Part shown: positions 1-10,340 of the stretch, in pieces
How positions within the stretch are numbered: the first letter of the stretch is position 1
Layout of the letters: each line of letters opens with the position of its first letter
NCBI GenBank assembly: GCA_030762895.1
Contig: CM061066.1
Coordinates: 10,072,047-10,136,046, forward strand
Reading direction: 5' to 3'
DNA length: 64,000 nt
DNA from: Sophora flavescens
Taxonomy: Eukaryota; Streptophyta; Magnoliopsida; Fabales; Fabaceae
Notes under the pieces: model-generated
Told to the model about the DNA's origin: nothing
Database searches by the model: none
The model's input: only the letters and a program-made list of their open reading frames with translations
Made by a program: the position numbers and the translations under genes

Positions 1-2190
1 AATTAGGGCTTAGGCTTTGAATTAGAGTTTTGGGTTAAAAATAGGGTTTTGTGTCTAAATTAGGGCTCTGGGTCAGAATTTGGGTTTTGGGTCAATTTCG
101 GTTTTGGCTCAAAATTAGGGTTTAGGGTTTGAATTAGGGTTTTGGGTTAAAATCCGGGTTTTGGATTAAAATTCTGGGTCAAATTTAGGGTTTTGGGTCA
201 AAAATAGGGTTAGAATTAGGGTTTTGGGTCAAAAATAGGGTTAGAATTAGGGTTTTGGGTCTAAATTAGGGTTAGAATTAGGTTTTGGGTCTAAATTAGG
301 GTTTTGGGTTAAATTTAGGGTTCTGTGTTAAATTTAGGGTTTAGAGTCAAAATTTAGGGTTTTGGATTAAAATTAGGGTTTTGGGTTCAATTTAGGGTTT
401 TGGGACAAAAATAGGGTTCGTATTAGGGTTTTAGGTCTAAATTAGGGTTTTTGAAATTAGGGTTTTGGGTCAAAATTAGGGCTTTGGGTTATTTTGCGTC
501 AAAATTAGTTTGGGTCCAAATTAGGGTTTTGGGTCAAAATTAGGGTTCCTGGTTAAATTTAGGGTTTAGGGTCAAAATTTAGGGTTTTGGATTAAAATTA
601 GGGTTCTGGGTTAAATTTAGGGTTTTGGAACAAATATAGGGTTAGAATTAGGGTTTTGGTTCAAATTTAGGGTTTAGGATCAAAATTAGGGTTTTGGGTC
701 AAAATTAGGATTTATGCTTTGAATTAGGGTTTAGGGTGAAAATTAGGGTGGAATTATGGCTCTGGGTTATAATTTGGGTTTTGGGTCAAAATTACGGTTT
801 AGGGTCAAAATTAGGGTTTGAAATAGGGTTTTGGGTTAAAATTTGGGTTTTGGGTCAAATTTAGGGTTCTGGGTCAACATTAGGGTTTAGGGTTTGAATT
901 TGGCTTTTGAGTTAAAAATAGGGTTTTGGGTCAAAAATACGGTTAGAATTAAGCTTTTGCGTTAAAATTAGGGTTTAGGGTCAAAAATAGGGTTCTGGGT
1001 CAAATTTAGGGTCTTGGGTCAAAAACAGGGTTCGTATTAGGGTTTTGGGTGTAAATTAGGGTTTCGGGTCTAAATTAGGGCTTTGGGTTATTTTGGGTAA
1101 AATGTCGGTTTTGGGTCAAAATTAGGGTTAAGGGTCAAAATTTAGGGGTTTGGATTAAAATTAGGGTTCTGGGTTAAATTTAGGGTTTTGGGACAAAAAT
1201 AGGTTTAGAATTATGGTTTTGGTTCAAATTTAGGGTTTAGGATCAAAACTAGGGTTTAGGTTTAAAATTAGGGTTTAGGCTTTGAATTAGGATTTTGGGT
1301 TTAAAATAGGGTTTTGTGTCTAAATTAGGGTTTTGGGTCTAAATTAGGGTTTTAGGTCAGAATTAGGGGTTAGGGTCAAAATTAGGGATTTGGGTTATAG
1401 GTCAAAATTTCGGTTTTGGGTCAAAATTAGGGTTCAGGGTTTGAATTAGGGTTTGGACTATAAAATAGGGTCTTGGGTCAAAATTAGGGTTCCTGGTTAA
1501 ATTTAGGGTTTAGGGTCAAAATTTAGGGGTTTGGATTAAAATTAGGGTTATGGGTTAAATTAGGGTTTTGGGACAAAAATAGGTTTAGAATTAGGGTTTT
1601 GGTTCAAATTTAGGGTTTAGGATCAAAACTAGGGTTTAGGGTTAAAATTATGGTTTAGGCTTTGAATAAGGATTTTGGGTTTAAAATAGGGTTTTGTGTC
1701 TAAATTAGGGTTTTGGGTCAGAATTAGGGTTTTGGGTCAAAATTAGGGCTCTGGGTTATAATTTGGGTTTTGGGTCAAAATTTCGGTTTAGGGTCAAAAT
1801 TAGGGTTTGAAATAGGGTTTTGGGTCAAAATTTGGGTTTTGGGTCAAATTTAGGGTTCTGGGTCAACATTAGGCTTTAGGGTTTGATTTAGGGTGTTGAG
1901 TAAAAAAATAGGGTTTTGGGACAAAAATAGGGTGATAATTAGGGTTTCGGTTCAAATTTAGGGTTTAGGCTTTGAATTAGGGTTTAGGGTTAAAAATAGG
2001 GTTTCGGGTCAAATTTTGGGTTCTAGGTTAAATTTATGGTTTTGGGTCAAAATTTAGGATTTTGGGTTAAAAGTAGGGTTCTGTGTTAAATTTAGGGTTA
2101 AATATAGGGTTTTGGGACAAAAATAGAGTTAGAATTAGGGTTTTGGTTCAATTTTAGGGTTTAAGATCAAAATTAGGGTTTAGGCTTTGA
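1..2190 (+). repeat. Shortened copy of the 4 kb unit (three internal deletions)
   Basis: Aligned by eye to the next unit (2191-6278), this copy keeps the same order of monomer variants but skips three blocks. After position 412 it jumps from the equivalent of 2591 to 3662 (1071 bp missing). Near 749-760 it jumps from about 3970 to about 4555 (587 bp missing). Near 1125-1145 it jumps to 5233 (280 bp missing). From 1145 onward it stays at a constant offset of 4088 from the full unit. The losses sum to 1938 bp against a net length difference of 1918 bp, so small insertions account for the rest. Deletion between similar monomers is the simplest reading; assembly collapse is the alternative. Confidence 0.85.
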
Positions 2191-3137
2191 ATTAGAGTTT
2201 TGGGTTAAAAATAGGGTTTTGTGTCTAAATTAGGGCTCTGGGTCAGAATTTAGGTTTTGGGTCAAAATTTCAGTTTTGTCTCAAAATTAGGGTTTAGGGT
2301 TTGAATTCGGGTTTTGGATTAAAATTCTGGGTCAAATTAAGGTTTTGGGGTCAACATTAGGGTTTAGGATTTGAATTCGGTGTTTGGTTCAAAATTACGG
2401 TTTTGGGTCAGAATTAGGGTTTTGGGTCAAAAATAGGGTTAGAATTAGGGTTTTGGGTCTAAATTAGGGTTAGAATTAGGTTTTGGGTCTAAATTAGGGT
2501 TTTGGGTTGAATTTTGGGTTCTGTGTTAAATTTAGGGTTTAGAGTCAAAATTTAGGGTTTTGGGTTCAATTTAGGGTTTTGGGACAAAAATAGGGTTAGA
2601 ATTAGGGTTTTGGTTCAGATTTAGGGTTTTGGATTAAAATTAGGGTTTAGGGTCAAAATTAGGGTTTAGGCTTTGAATTAGGGTTTTGGGTTAAAAATTG
2701 GGTTTTGTGTCTAAATTAGGGTTTTGGGTCAGAATTAGGGTTTTGGGTCAAAATTAGGGCTCTGGGTTATAAGTTGGGTTTTGGGTCAAAATTTCGGGTT
2801 TGGCTCAAAATTAGGGTTTAGGGTTTTGGGTCAACATTAGGGTTTAGGGTTTGAATTTGGGTTTTGAGTTTAAAATAGGGTATTGGGTCAAAAATAGGGT
2901 TAGAATTAGGGTTTTGCTTTAAAATTAGGGTTTTGGGTCGAAAATAGGGTTCTTGGTCAAATTTAGTGTTTAGGGTAAAAAATAGGGTTCGAATTAGGGT
3001 TTTGGATCAGAATTAGGGTTTTGGGTCTAAATTAGGGTTTTGGGGTCAGAATTAGGGTTTTGGGTCAAAATTAGGGCTTTGGGTTATTTTGGGTCAAAAT
3101 TACGATTTTGGGTCCAAATTAGGGATTTGGGTCTAAA

Positions 3138-3157
3138 TTAGGGTTTAGGGTTTAGGG
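3138..3157 (+). repeat. Longest perfect telomere-word run: TTAGGG plus two TTTAGGG
   Basis: Three telomere-like words are directly adjacent here, two of them in the 7-base TTTAGGG form. The same run is at 7207-7226, 11266-11285 and 15247-15266, once per 4 kb unit. Elsewhere single TTAGGG or TTTAGGG words are separated by spacer sequence. The nearest thing to two adjacent 6-base words that I saw is TTAGGGG-TTAGGG near 1363-1375. The preference for TTTAGGG in tandem is weak evidence for a plant-type telomere ancestor. Confidence 0.7.
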
Positions 3158-5232
3158 TCCAAATTTGGGTTTTGTGTCAAAAATAAGGTGTCGACTTTTG
3201 AGTTAAAACATGGGTTTTGGGACAAAAATAGGGTTAGAATTAGGGTTTTGGTTCAAATTTAGGGTTTAGGGTTAAAATTAAGGTTTAAGCTTTGAATTAG
3301 GGTTTTCGGTTAAAAATAGGGTTTTGTGTCTAAATTAGGGTTTCGGGTCAGAATTAGGGTCTTGGGTCAAAATTAGGACTTTGGGTTATTTTGGGTCAAA
3401 ATTACGGTTTTGGGTCTAAATTAGGGTTTAGGGTTTTGGGTCCAAATTTGGGTTTTGGATCAAAAATAGGTGTCGACTTCTGAGTTGAAAAATGGGTTTT
3501 GGGACAAAAATAGGGTTAGAATTAGGTTTTTGTCTTTAAATTAGGTTTTGGGTCTAAATTGGGGTTTTGGGTCAAAATTAGGGCTCTGGGTTCTAGGTTA
3601 AATTTTGGGTTTTGAATTTAAATTAGGGTTCTTGGTTAAATTTAGGGTTTTGGGACAAAAATAGGGTTCGTATTAGGGTTTTGGGTCTAAATTAGGGTTT
3701 TGGGGTCAGAATTAGGGTTTTGTGTCAAAATTAGGGCTTTGGGTTATTTTGCGTCAAAATTACGGTTTTGGGTCCAAATTAGGGTTTTGGGTCAAAATTA
3801 GGGTTCCTGGTTAAATTTAGGGTTTAGGGTAAAAATTTAGGGTTTTGGGACAAAAATAGGGTTAGAATTAGGGTTTTGGTTCAAATTTAGGGTTTAGGAT
3901 CAAAATTAGGGTTTTGGGTCAAAATTAGGGTTTATGCTTTGAATTAGGGTTTAGGGTGAAAATTAGGGTTTAGGCTTTGAATTAGGATTTTAGGTTTAAA
4001 ATAAGGTTTTGTGTCTAAATTAGGGTTTTGGGTCAGAATTAGGGTTTTGGGTTAAAATTAGGACTCAGGGTTATAATTTGGGTTTTGGGTCAAATTTTCG
4101 GTTTTTGAGTTAAAAAGAGGGTTTTGGGTAAAAAATAGGGTTAGAATTAAGGTTTTGCATTAAAATTAGGGTTTGGGGTCAAAAATAGGGTTTTGGGTCA
4201 AATTTAGGGTTTTGGGTTAAGAAAATGGTTCGAATTAGGGTTTTGGATCAGAATTAGGGTTTTAGGTCTAAATTAGGGCTTTGGGTTATTTTGCGTCAAA
4301 ATTTCGCTTTTGGATCCAAATTAGGGTTTTTGGGTCTAAATTGGGGTTTTGGGTCAAAATTAGGGCTCTGGATTAAAATTAGGGTTGTTGGTTAAATTTA
4401 GGGTTTTGGGACAAAAATAGGGTTAGAATTAGGGTTTTGGTTCAAATTTAGGGTTTAGGGTTAAAATTAGGGTTTAAGCTTTAAATTAGGGTTTTTGGTT
4501 AAAAATAGGGTTTTGTGTCTAAATTAGGGTTTCGGGTCAGAATTAGGGTCTTGGGTCAAAATTAGGGCTCTGGGTTATAATTTGGGTTTTGGGTCAAAAT
4601 TTCGGTTTAGGGTCAAAATTAGGGTTTGAAATAGGGTTTTGGGTCAAAATTTGGGTTTTGGGTCAAATTTAGGATTCTGGGTCAACATTAGGGTTTAGGG
4701 TTTGAATTTGGCTTTTGAGTTAAAAATAGGGTTTTGGGTCAAAAATACGGTTAGAATTAAGCTTTTGCGTTAAAATTAGGGTTTAGGGTCAAAAATAGGG
4801 TTCTGGGTCAAATTTAGGGTCTTGGGTCAAAAATAGGGTTCGTATTAGGGTTTTGGGTGTAAATTAGGGTTTTGGGTCTAAATTAGGGCTTTGGGTTATT
4901 TTGGGTAAAATGTCGGTTTTGGGTCAAAATTAGGGGTTTGGGTCAAAATTAGGGTTTAGGGTTTCAATTAGGGTATTGAGTAAAGAATTGGGTTTTTGGG
5001 ATAAAAATAGGGTTAGAATTAGGGTTTTGGGTCAAAATAAGGGTTTTGGGTAAAAATTTGGGTTTTGGGTCAAAATTCAGGTGTCGGGTTTTGAGTTAAA
5101 AAAAGGGGTTTGGGACAAAAATAGGGTTAGAATTAGGGTTTTTGTGTCTAAATTAGGTTTTGGGTCTAAATTAGGGTCTTGGGGTCAAAATTAGGGTTAT
5201 GGGTCAAATTTAGGGTTTAGGGTCAAAATTAA

Positions 5233-5890
5233 GGGGTTTGGATTAAAATTAGGGTTCTGGGTTAAATTTAGGGTTTTGGGACAAAAATAGGTTTAGAATT
5301 ATGGTTTTGGTTCAAATTTAGGGTTTAGGATCAAAACTAGGGTTTAGGTTTAAAATTAGGGTTCAGGCTTTGAATTAGGATTTTGGGTTTAAAATAGGGT
5401 TTTGTGTCTAAATTAGGGTTTTGGGTCTAAATTAGGGTTTTAGGTCAGAATTAGGGGTTAGGGTCAAAATTAGGGATTTGGGTTATAGGTCAAAATTTCG
5501 GTTTTGGGTCAAAATTAGGGTTCAGGGTTTGAATTAGGGTTTGGACTATAAAATAGGGTCTTGGGTCAAAATTAGGGTTCCTGGTTAAATTTAGGGTTTA
5601 GGGTCAAAATTTAGGGGTTTGGATTAAAATTAGGGTTATGGGTTAAATTAGGGTTTTGGGACAAAAATAGGTTTAGAATTAGGGTTTTGGTTCAAATTTA
5701 GGGTTTAGGATCAAAACTAGGGTTTAGGGTTAAAATTATGGTTTAGGCTTTGAATAAGGATTTTGGGTTTAAAATAGGGTTTTGTGTCTAAATTAGGGTT
5801 TTGGGTCAGAATTAGGGGTTTGGGTCAAAATTAGGGCTCTGGGTTATAATTTGGGTTTTGGGTCAAAATTTCGGTTTAGGGTCAAAATTA
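5233..5890 (+). repeat. Internal tandem duplication inside the 4 kb unit (offset 381 bp)
   Basis: The segment starting GGGGTTTGGATTAAAATT at 5233 recurs at 5614 with the same following monomers for at least about 270 bp. The pair also occurs at 1145 and 1526 in the shortened copy and at 9294 and 9675 in unit 2, always 381 bp apart. The duplication therefore predates amplification of the 4 kb unit. The two halves differ at a few fixed places (for example GGGTTCAGGC against TGGTTTAGGC), so they can be told apart. Confidence 0.75.
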
Positions 5891-6278
5891 GGGTATGAAA
5901 TAGGGTTTTGGGTCAAAATTTGGGTTTTGGGTCAAATTTAGGGTTCTGGGTCAACATTAGGTTTTAGGGTTTGATTTAGGGTGTTGAGTAAAAAAATAGG
6001 GTTTTGGGACAAAAATAGGGTTAGAATTAGGGTTTCGGTTCAAATTTAGGGTTTAGGCTTTGAATTAGGGTTTAGGGTTAAAAATAGGGTTTCGGGTCAA
6101 ATTTTGGGTTCTAGGTTAAATTTATGGTTTTGGGTCAAAATTTAGGATTTTGGGTTAAAAGTAGGGTTCTGTGTTAAATTTAGGGTTAAATATAGGGTTT
6201 TGGGACAAAAATAGAGTTAGAATTAGGGTTTTGGTTCAATTTTAGGGTTTAAGATCAAAATTAGGGTTTAGGCTTTGA

Positions 6279-9200
6279 ATTAGAGTTTTGGGTTAAAAAT
6301 AGGGTTTTGTGTCTAAATTAGGGCTCTGGGTCAGAATTTGGGTTTTGGGTCAAAATTTCAGTTTTGTCTCAAAATTAGGGTTTAGGGTTTGAATTCGGGT
6401 TTTGGATTAAAATTCTGGGTCAAATTTAGGGTTTTGGGTCAACATTAGGGTTTAGGATTTGAATTCGGTGTTTGGTTCAAAATTACGGTTTTGGGTCAGA
6501 ATTAGGGTTTTGGGTCAAAAATAGGGTTAGAATTAGGGTTTTGGGTCTAAATTAGGGTTAGAATTAGGTTTTGGGTCTAAATTAGGGTTTTGGGTTGAAT
6601 TTTGGGTTCTGTGTTAAATTTAGGGTTTAGAGTCAAAATTTAGGGTTTTGGGTTCAATTTAGGGTTTTGGGACAAAAATAGGGTTAGAATTAGGGTTTTG
6701 GTTCAGATTTAGGGTTTTGGATTAAAATTAGGGTTTAGGGTCAAAATTAGGGTTTAGGCTTTGAATTAGGGTTTTGGGTTAAAAATTGGGTTTTGTGTCT
6801 AAATTAGGGTTTTGGGTCAGAATTAGGGTTCTGGGTTATAAGTTGGGTTTTGGGTCAAAATTTCGGGTTTGGCTCAAAATTAGGGTTTAGGGTTTTGGGT
6901 CAACATTAGGGTTTAGGGTTTGAATTTGGGTTTTGAGTTTAAAATAGGGTATTGGGTCAAAAATAGGGTTAGAATTAGGGTTTTGCTTTAAAATTAGGGT
7001 TTTGGGTCGAAAATAGGGTTCTTGGTCAAATTTAGTGTTTAGGGTAAAAAATAGGGTTCGAATTAGGGTTTTGGATCAGAATTAGGGTTTTGGGTCTAAA
7101 TTAGGGTTTTGGGGTCAGAATTAGGGTTTTGGGTCAAAATTAGGGCTTTGGGTTATTTTGGGTCAAAATTACGATTTTGGGTCCAAATTAGGGATTTGGG
7201 TCTAAATTAGGGTTTAGGGTTTAGGGTCCAAATTTGGGTTTTGTGTCAAAAATAAGGTGTCGACTTTTGAGTTAAAACATGGGTTTTGGGACAAAAATAG
7301 GGTTAGAATTAGGGTTTTGGTTCAAATTTAGGGTTTAGGGTTAAAATTAAGGTTTAAGCTTTGAATTAGGGTTTTCGGTTAAAAATAGGGTTTTGTGTCT
7401 AAATTAGGGTTTCGGGTCAGAATTAGGGTCTTGGGTCAAAATTAGGGCTTTGGGTTATTTTGGGTCCAAATTAGGGTTTTGGGTCTAAATTAGGGTTTAG
7501 GGTTTTGGGTCCAAATTTGGGTTTTGGATCAAAAATAGGTGTCGACTTCTGAGTTGAAAAATGGGTTTTGGGACAAAAATAGGGTTAGAATTAGGGTTTT
7601 TGTCTTTAAATTAGGTTTTGGGTCTAAATTGGGGTTTTGGGTCAAAATTAGGGCTCTGGGTTCTAGGTTAAATTTTGGGTTTTGAATTTAAATTAGGGTT
7701 CTTGGTTAAATTTAGGGTTTTGGGACAAAAATAGGGTTCGTATTAGGGTTTTGGGTCTAAATTAGGGTTTTGGGGTCAGAATTAGGGTTTTGTGTCAAAA
7801 TTAGGGCTTTGGGTTATTTTGCGTCAAAATTACGGTTTTGGGTCCAAATTAGGGTTTTGGGTCAAAATTAGGGTTCCTGGTTAAATTTAGGGTTTGGTAA
7901 ATTTGGGTTTTGGGACAAAAATAGGGTTAGAATTAGCGTTTTGGTTCAAATTTAGGGTTTAGGGTCTAATTTAGGGTTTGGTCAAAATTAGGTTTATGCT
8001 TTGAATTAGGGTTTAGGGTGAAAATTAGGGTTTAGGCTTTGAATTAGGATTTTAGGTTTAAAATAAGGTTTTGTGTCTAAATTAGGGTTTTGGGTCAGAA
8101 TTAGGGTTTTGGGTTAAAATTAGGACTCAGGGTTATAATTTGGGTTTTGGGTCAAATTTTCGGTTTTTGAGTTAAAAAGAGGGTTTTGGGTCAAAAATAG
8201 GGTTAGAATTAAGGTTTTGCGTTAAAATTAGGGTTTGGGGTCAAAAATAGGGTTTTGGGTCAAATTTAGGGTTTTGGGTTAAGAAAATGGTTCGAATTAG
8301 GGTTTTGGATCAGAATTAGGGTTTTGGGTCTAAATTAGGGCTTTGGGTTATTTTGCGTCAAAATTTCGCTTTTGGATCCAAATTAGGGTTTTTGGGTCTA
8401 AATTGGGGTTTTGGGTCAAAATTAGGGCTCTGGATTAAAATTAGGGTTGTTGGTTAAATTTAGGGTTTTGGGACAAAAATAGGGTTAGAATTAGGGTTTT
8501 GGTTCAAATTTAGGGTTTAGGGTTAAAATTAGGGTTTAAGCTTTAAATTAGGGTTTTTGGTTAAAAATAGGGTTTTGTGTCTAAATTAGGGTTTCGGGTC
8601 AGAATTAGGGTCTTGGGTCAAAATTAGGGCTCTGGGTTATAATTTGGGTTTTGGGTCAAAATTTCGGTTTAGGGTCAAAATTAGGGTTTGAAATAGGGTT
8701 TTGGGTCAAAATTTGGGTTTTGGGTCAAATTTAGGATTCTGGGTCAACATTAGGGTTTAGGGTTTGAATTTGGCTTTTGAGTTAAAAATAGGGTTTTGGG
8801 TCAAAAATACGGTTAGAATTAAGCTTTTGCGTTAAAATTAGGTTTAGGGTCAAAAATAGGGTTCTGGGTCAAATTTAGGGTCTTGGGTCAAAAATAGGGT
8901 TCGTATTAGGGTTTTGGGTGTAAATTAGGGTTTTGGGTCTAAATTAGGGCTTTGGGTTATTTTGGGTAAAATGTCGGTTTTGGGTCAAAATTAGGGGTTT
9001 GGGTCAAAATTAGGGTTTAGGGTTTCAATTAGGGTATTGAGTAAAGAATTGGGTTTTTGGGATAAAAATAGGGTTAGAATTAGGGTTTTGGGTCAAAATA
9101 AGGGTTTTGGGTAAAAATTTGGGTTTTGGGTCAAAATTCAGGTGTCGGGTTTTGAGTTAAAAAAAGGGGTTTGGGACAAAAATAGGGTTAGAATTACGGT

Positions 9201-10340
9201 TTTTGTGTCTAAATTAGGTTTTGGGTCTAAATTAGGGTCTTGGGGTCAAAATTAGGGTTATGGGTCAAATTTAGGGTTTAGGGTCAAAATTAAGGGGTTT
9301 GGATTAAAATTAGGGTTCTGGGTTAAATTTAGGGTTTTGGGACAAAAATAGGTTTAGAATTATGGTTTTGGTTCAAATTTAGGGTTTAGGATCAAAACTA
9401 GGGTTTAGGTTTAAAATTAGGGTTTAGGCTTTGAATTAGGATTTTGGGTTTAAAATAGGGTTTTGTGTCTAAATTAGGGTTTTGGGTCTAAATTAGGGTT
9501 TTAGGTCAGAATTAGGGGTTAGGGTCGAAATTAGGGATTTGGGTTATAGGTCAAAATTTCGGTTTAGGGTGAAAATTAGAGTTCAGGGTTTGAATTAGGG
9601 TTTGGACTACAAAATAGGGTCTTGGGTCAAAATTAGGGTTCCTGGTTAAATTTAGGGTTTAGGGTCAAAATTTAGGGGTTTGGATTAAAATTAAGGTTAT
9701 GGGTTAAATTAGGGTTTTGGGACAAAAATAGGTTTAGAATTAGGGTTTTGGTTCAAATTTAGGGTTTAGGATCAAAACTAGGGTTTAGGGTTAAAATTAT
9801 GGTTTAGGCTTTGAATAAGGATTTTGGGTTTAAAATAGGGTTTTGTGTCTAAATTAGGGTTTTGGGTCAGAATTAGGGTTTTGGGTCAAAATTAGGGCTC
9901 TGGGTTATAATTTGGGTTTTGGGTCAAAATAGGGATTAGGGTCAAAAATAGGGTTCTGGGTCAAATGGGTTTTGGGTCAAAAATTGGGTTTTGGGTCAAA
10001 TTTAGGGTTTTTGGTCAATATTAGGTTTTAGGGTTTGATTTAGGTTTTTTGGTAAAAAATTAGGGTTTTGGGACAAAAATAGGGTTAGAATTAGGGTTTT
10101 GGTTCAAATTTAGGGTTTAGGCTTTGAATTTGGGTTTAGGGTTAAATTGGGTTTTGGTTCAAATTTAGGGTTCTGGGTTAAATTTAGGGTTTTGGATCAA
10201 AATTTAAGATTTTGGATTAAAAGTAGGGTTCTGTGTTAAATTTAGGGTTAAATATAGGGTTTTGGGACAAAAATAGAGTTAGAATTAGGGTTTTGGTTCA
10301 ATTTTAGGGTTTAAGATCAAAATTAGGGTTTAGGCTTTGA
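6279..10340 (+). repeat. Full unit 2 of the 4 kb HOR
   Basis: This 4062 bp unit is nearly identical to the preceding one. It lacks roughly one monomer near 6825, where the text goes straight from GGGTCAGAATTAGGG to TTCTGGGTTATAAG. GTCGAC sites are at 7259 and 7541, and the telomere-word run is at 7207-7226. The internal duplication starts are at 9294 and 9675, again 381 bp apart. The stretch 9925-10200 differs more than the rest, with locally altered monomers (for example around 9930-9970 and 10140-10200). This suggests a patch of sequence from another copy or a patch of poor consensus. Confidence 0.85.

Larger units (their letters stand above)
2191..6278 (+). repeat. Full unit 1 of the 4 kb HOR (reference copy)
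   Basis: At 4088 bp this is the longest and cleanest left-hand unit, so it serves as reference. Landmarks in order are: the run of three telomere words at 3138-3157; GTCGAC at 3190 and 3472; a GTTTTTGAGTTAAAAAGAGGG block at about 4091; the TTATAATTTGGG words at 4071, 4574 and 5843; and the 381-bp internal duplication starting at 5233. Blocks at 2191-3500, about 4091-4310 and about 5990-6278 match the right-hand 1.64 kb unit in order. The segments between them are absent from the right-hand unit. Confidence 0.85.
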
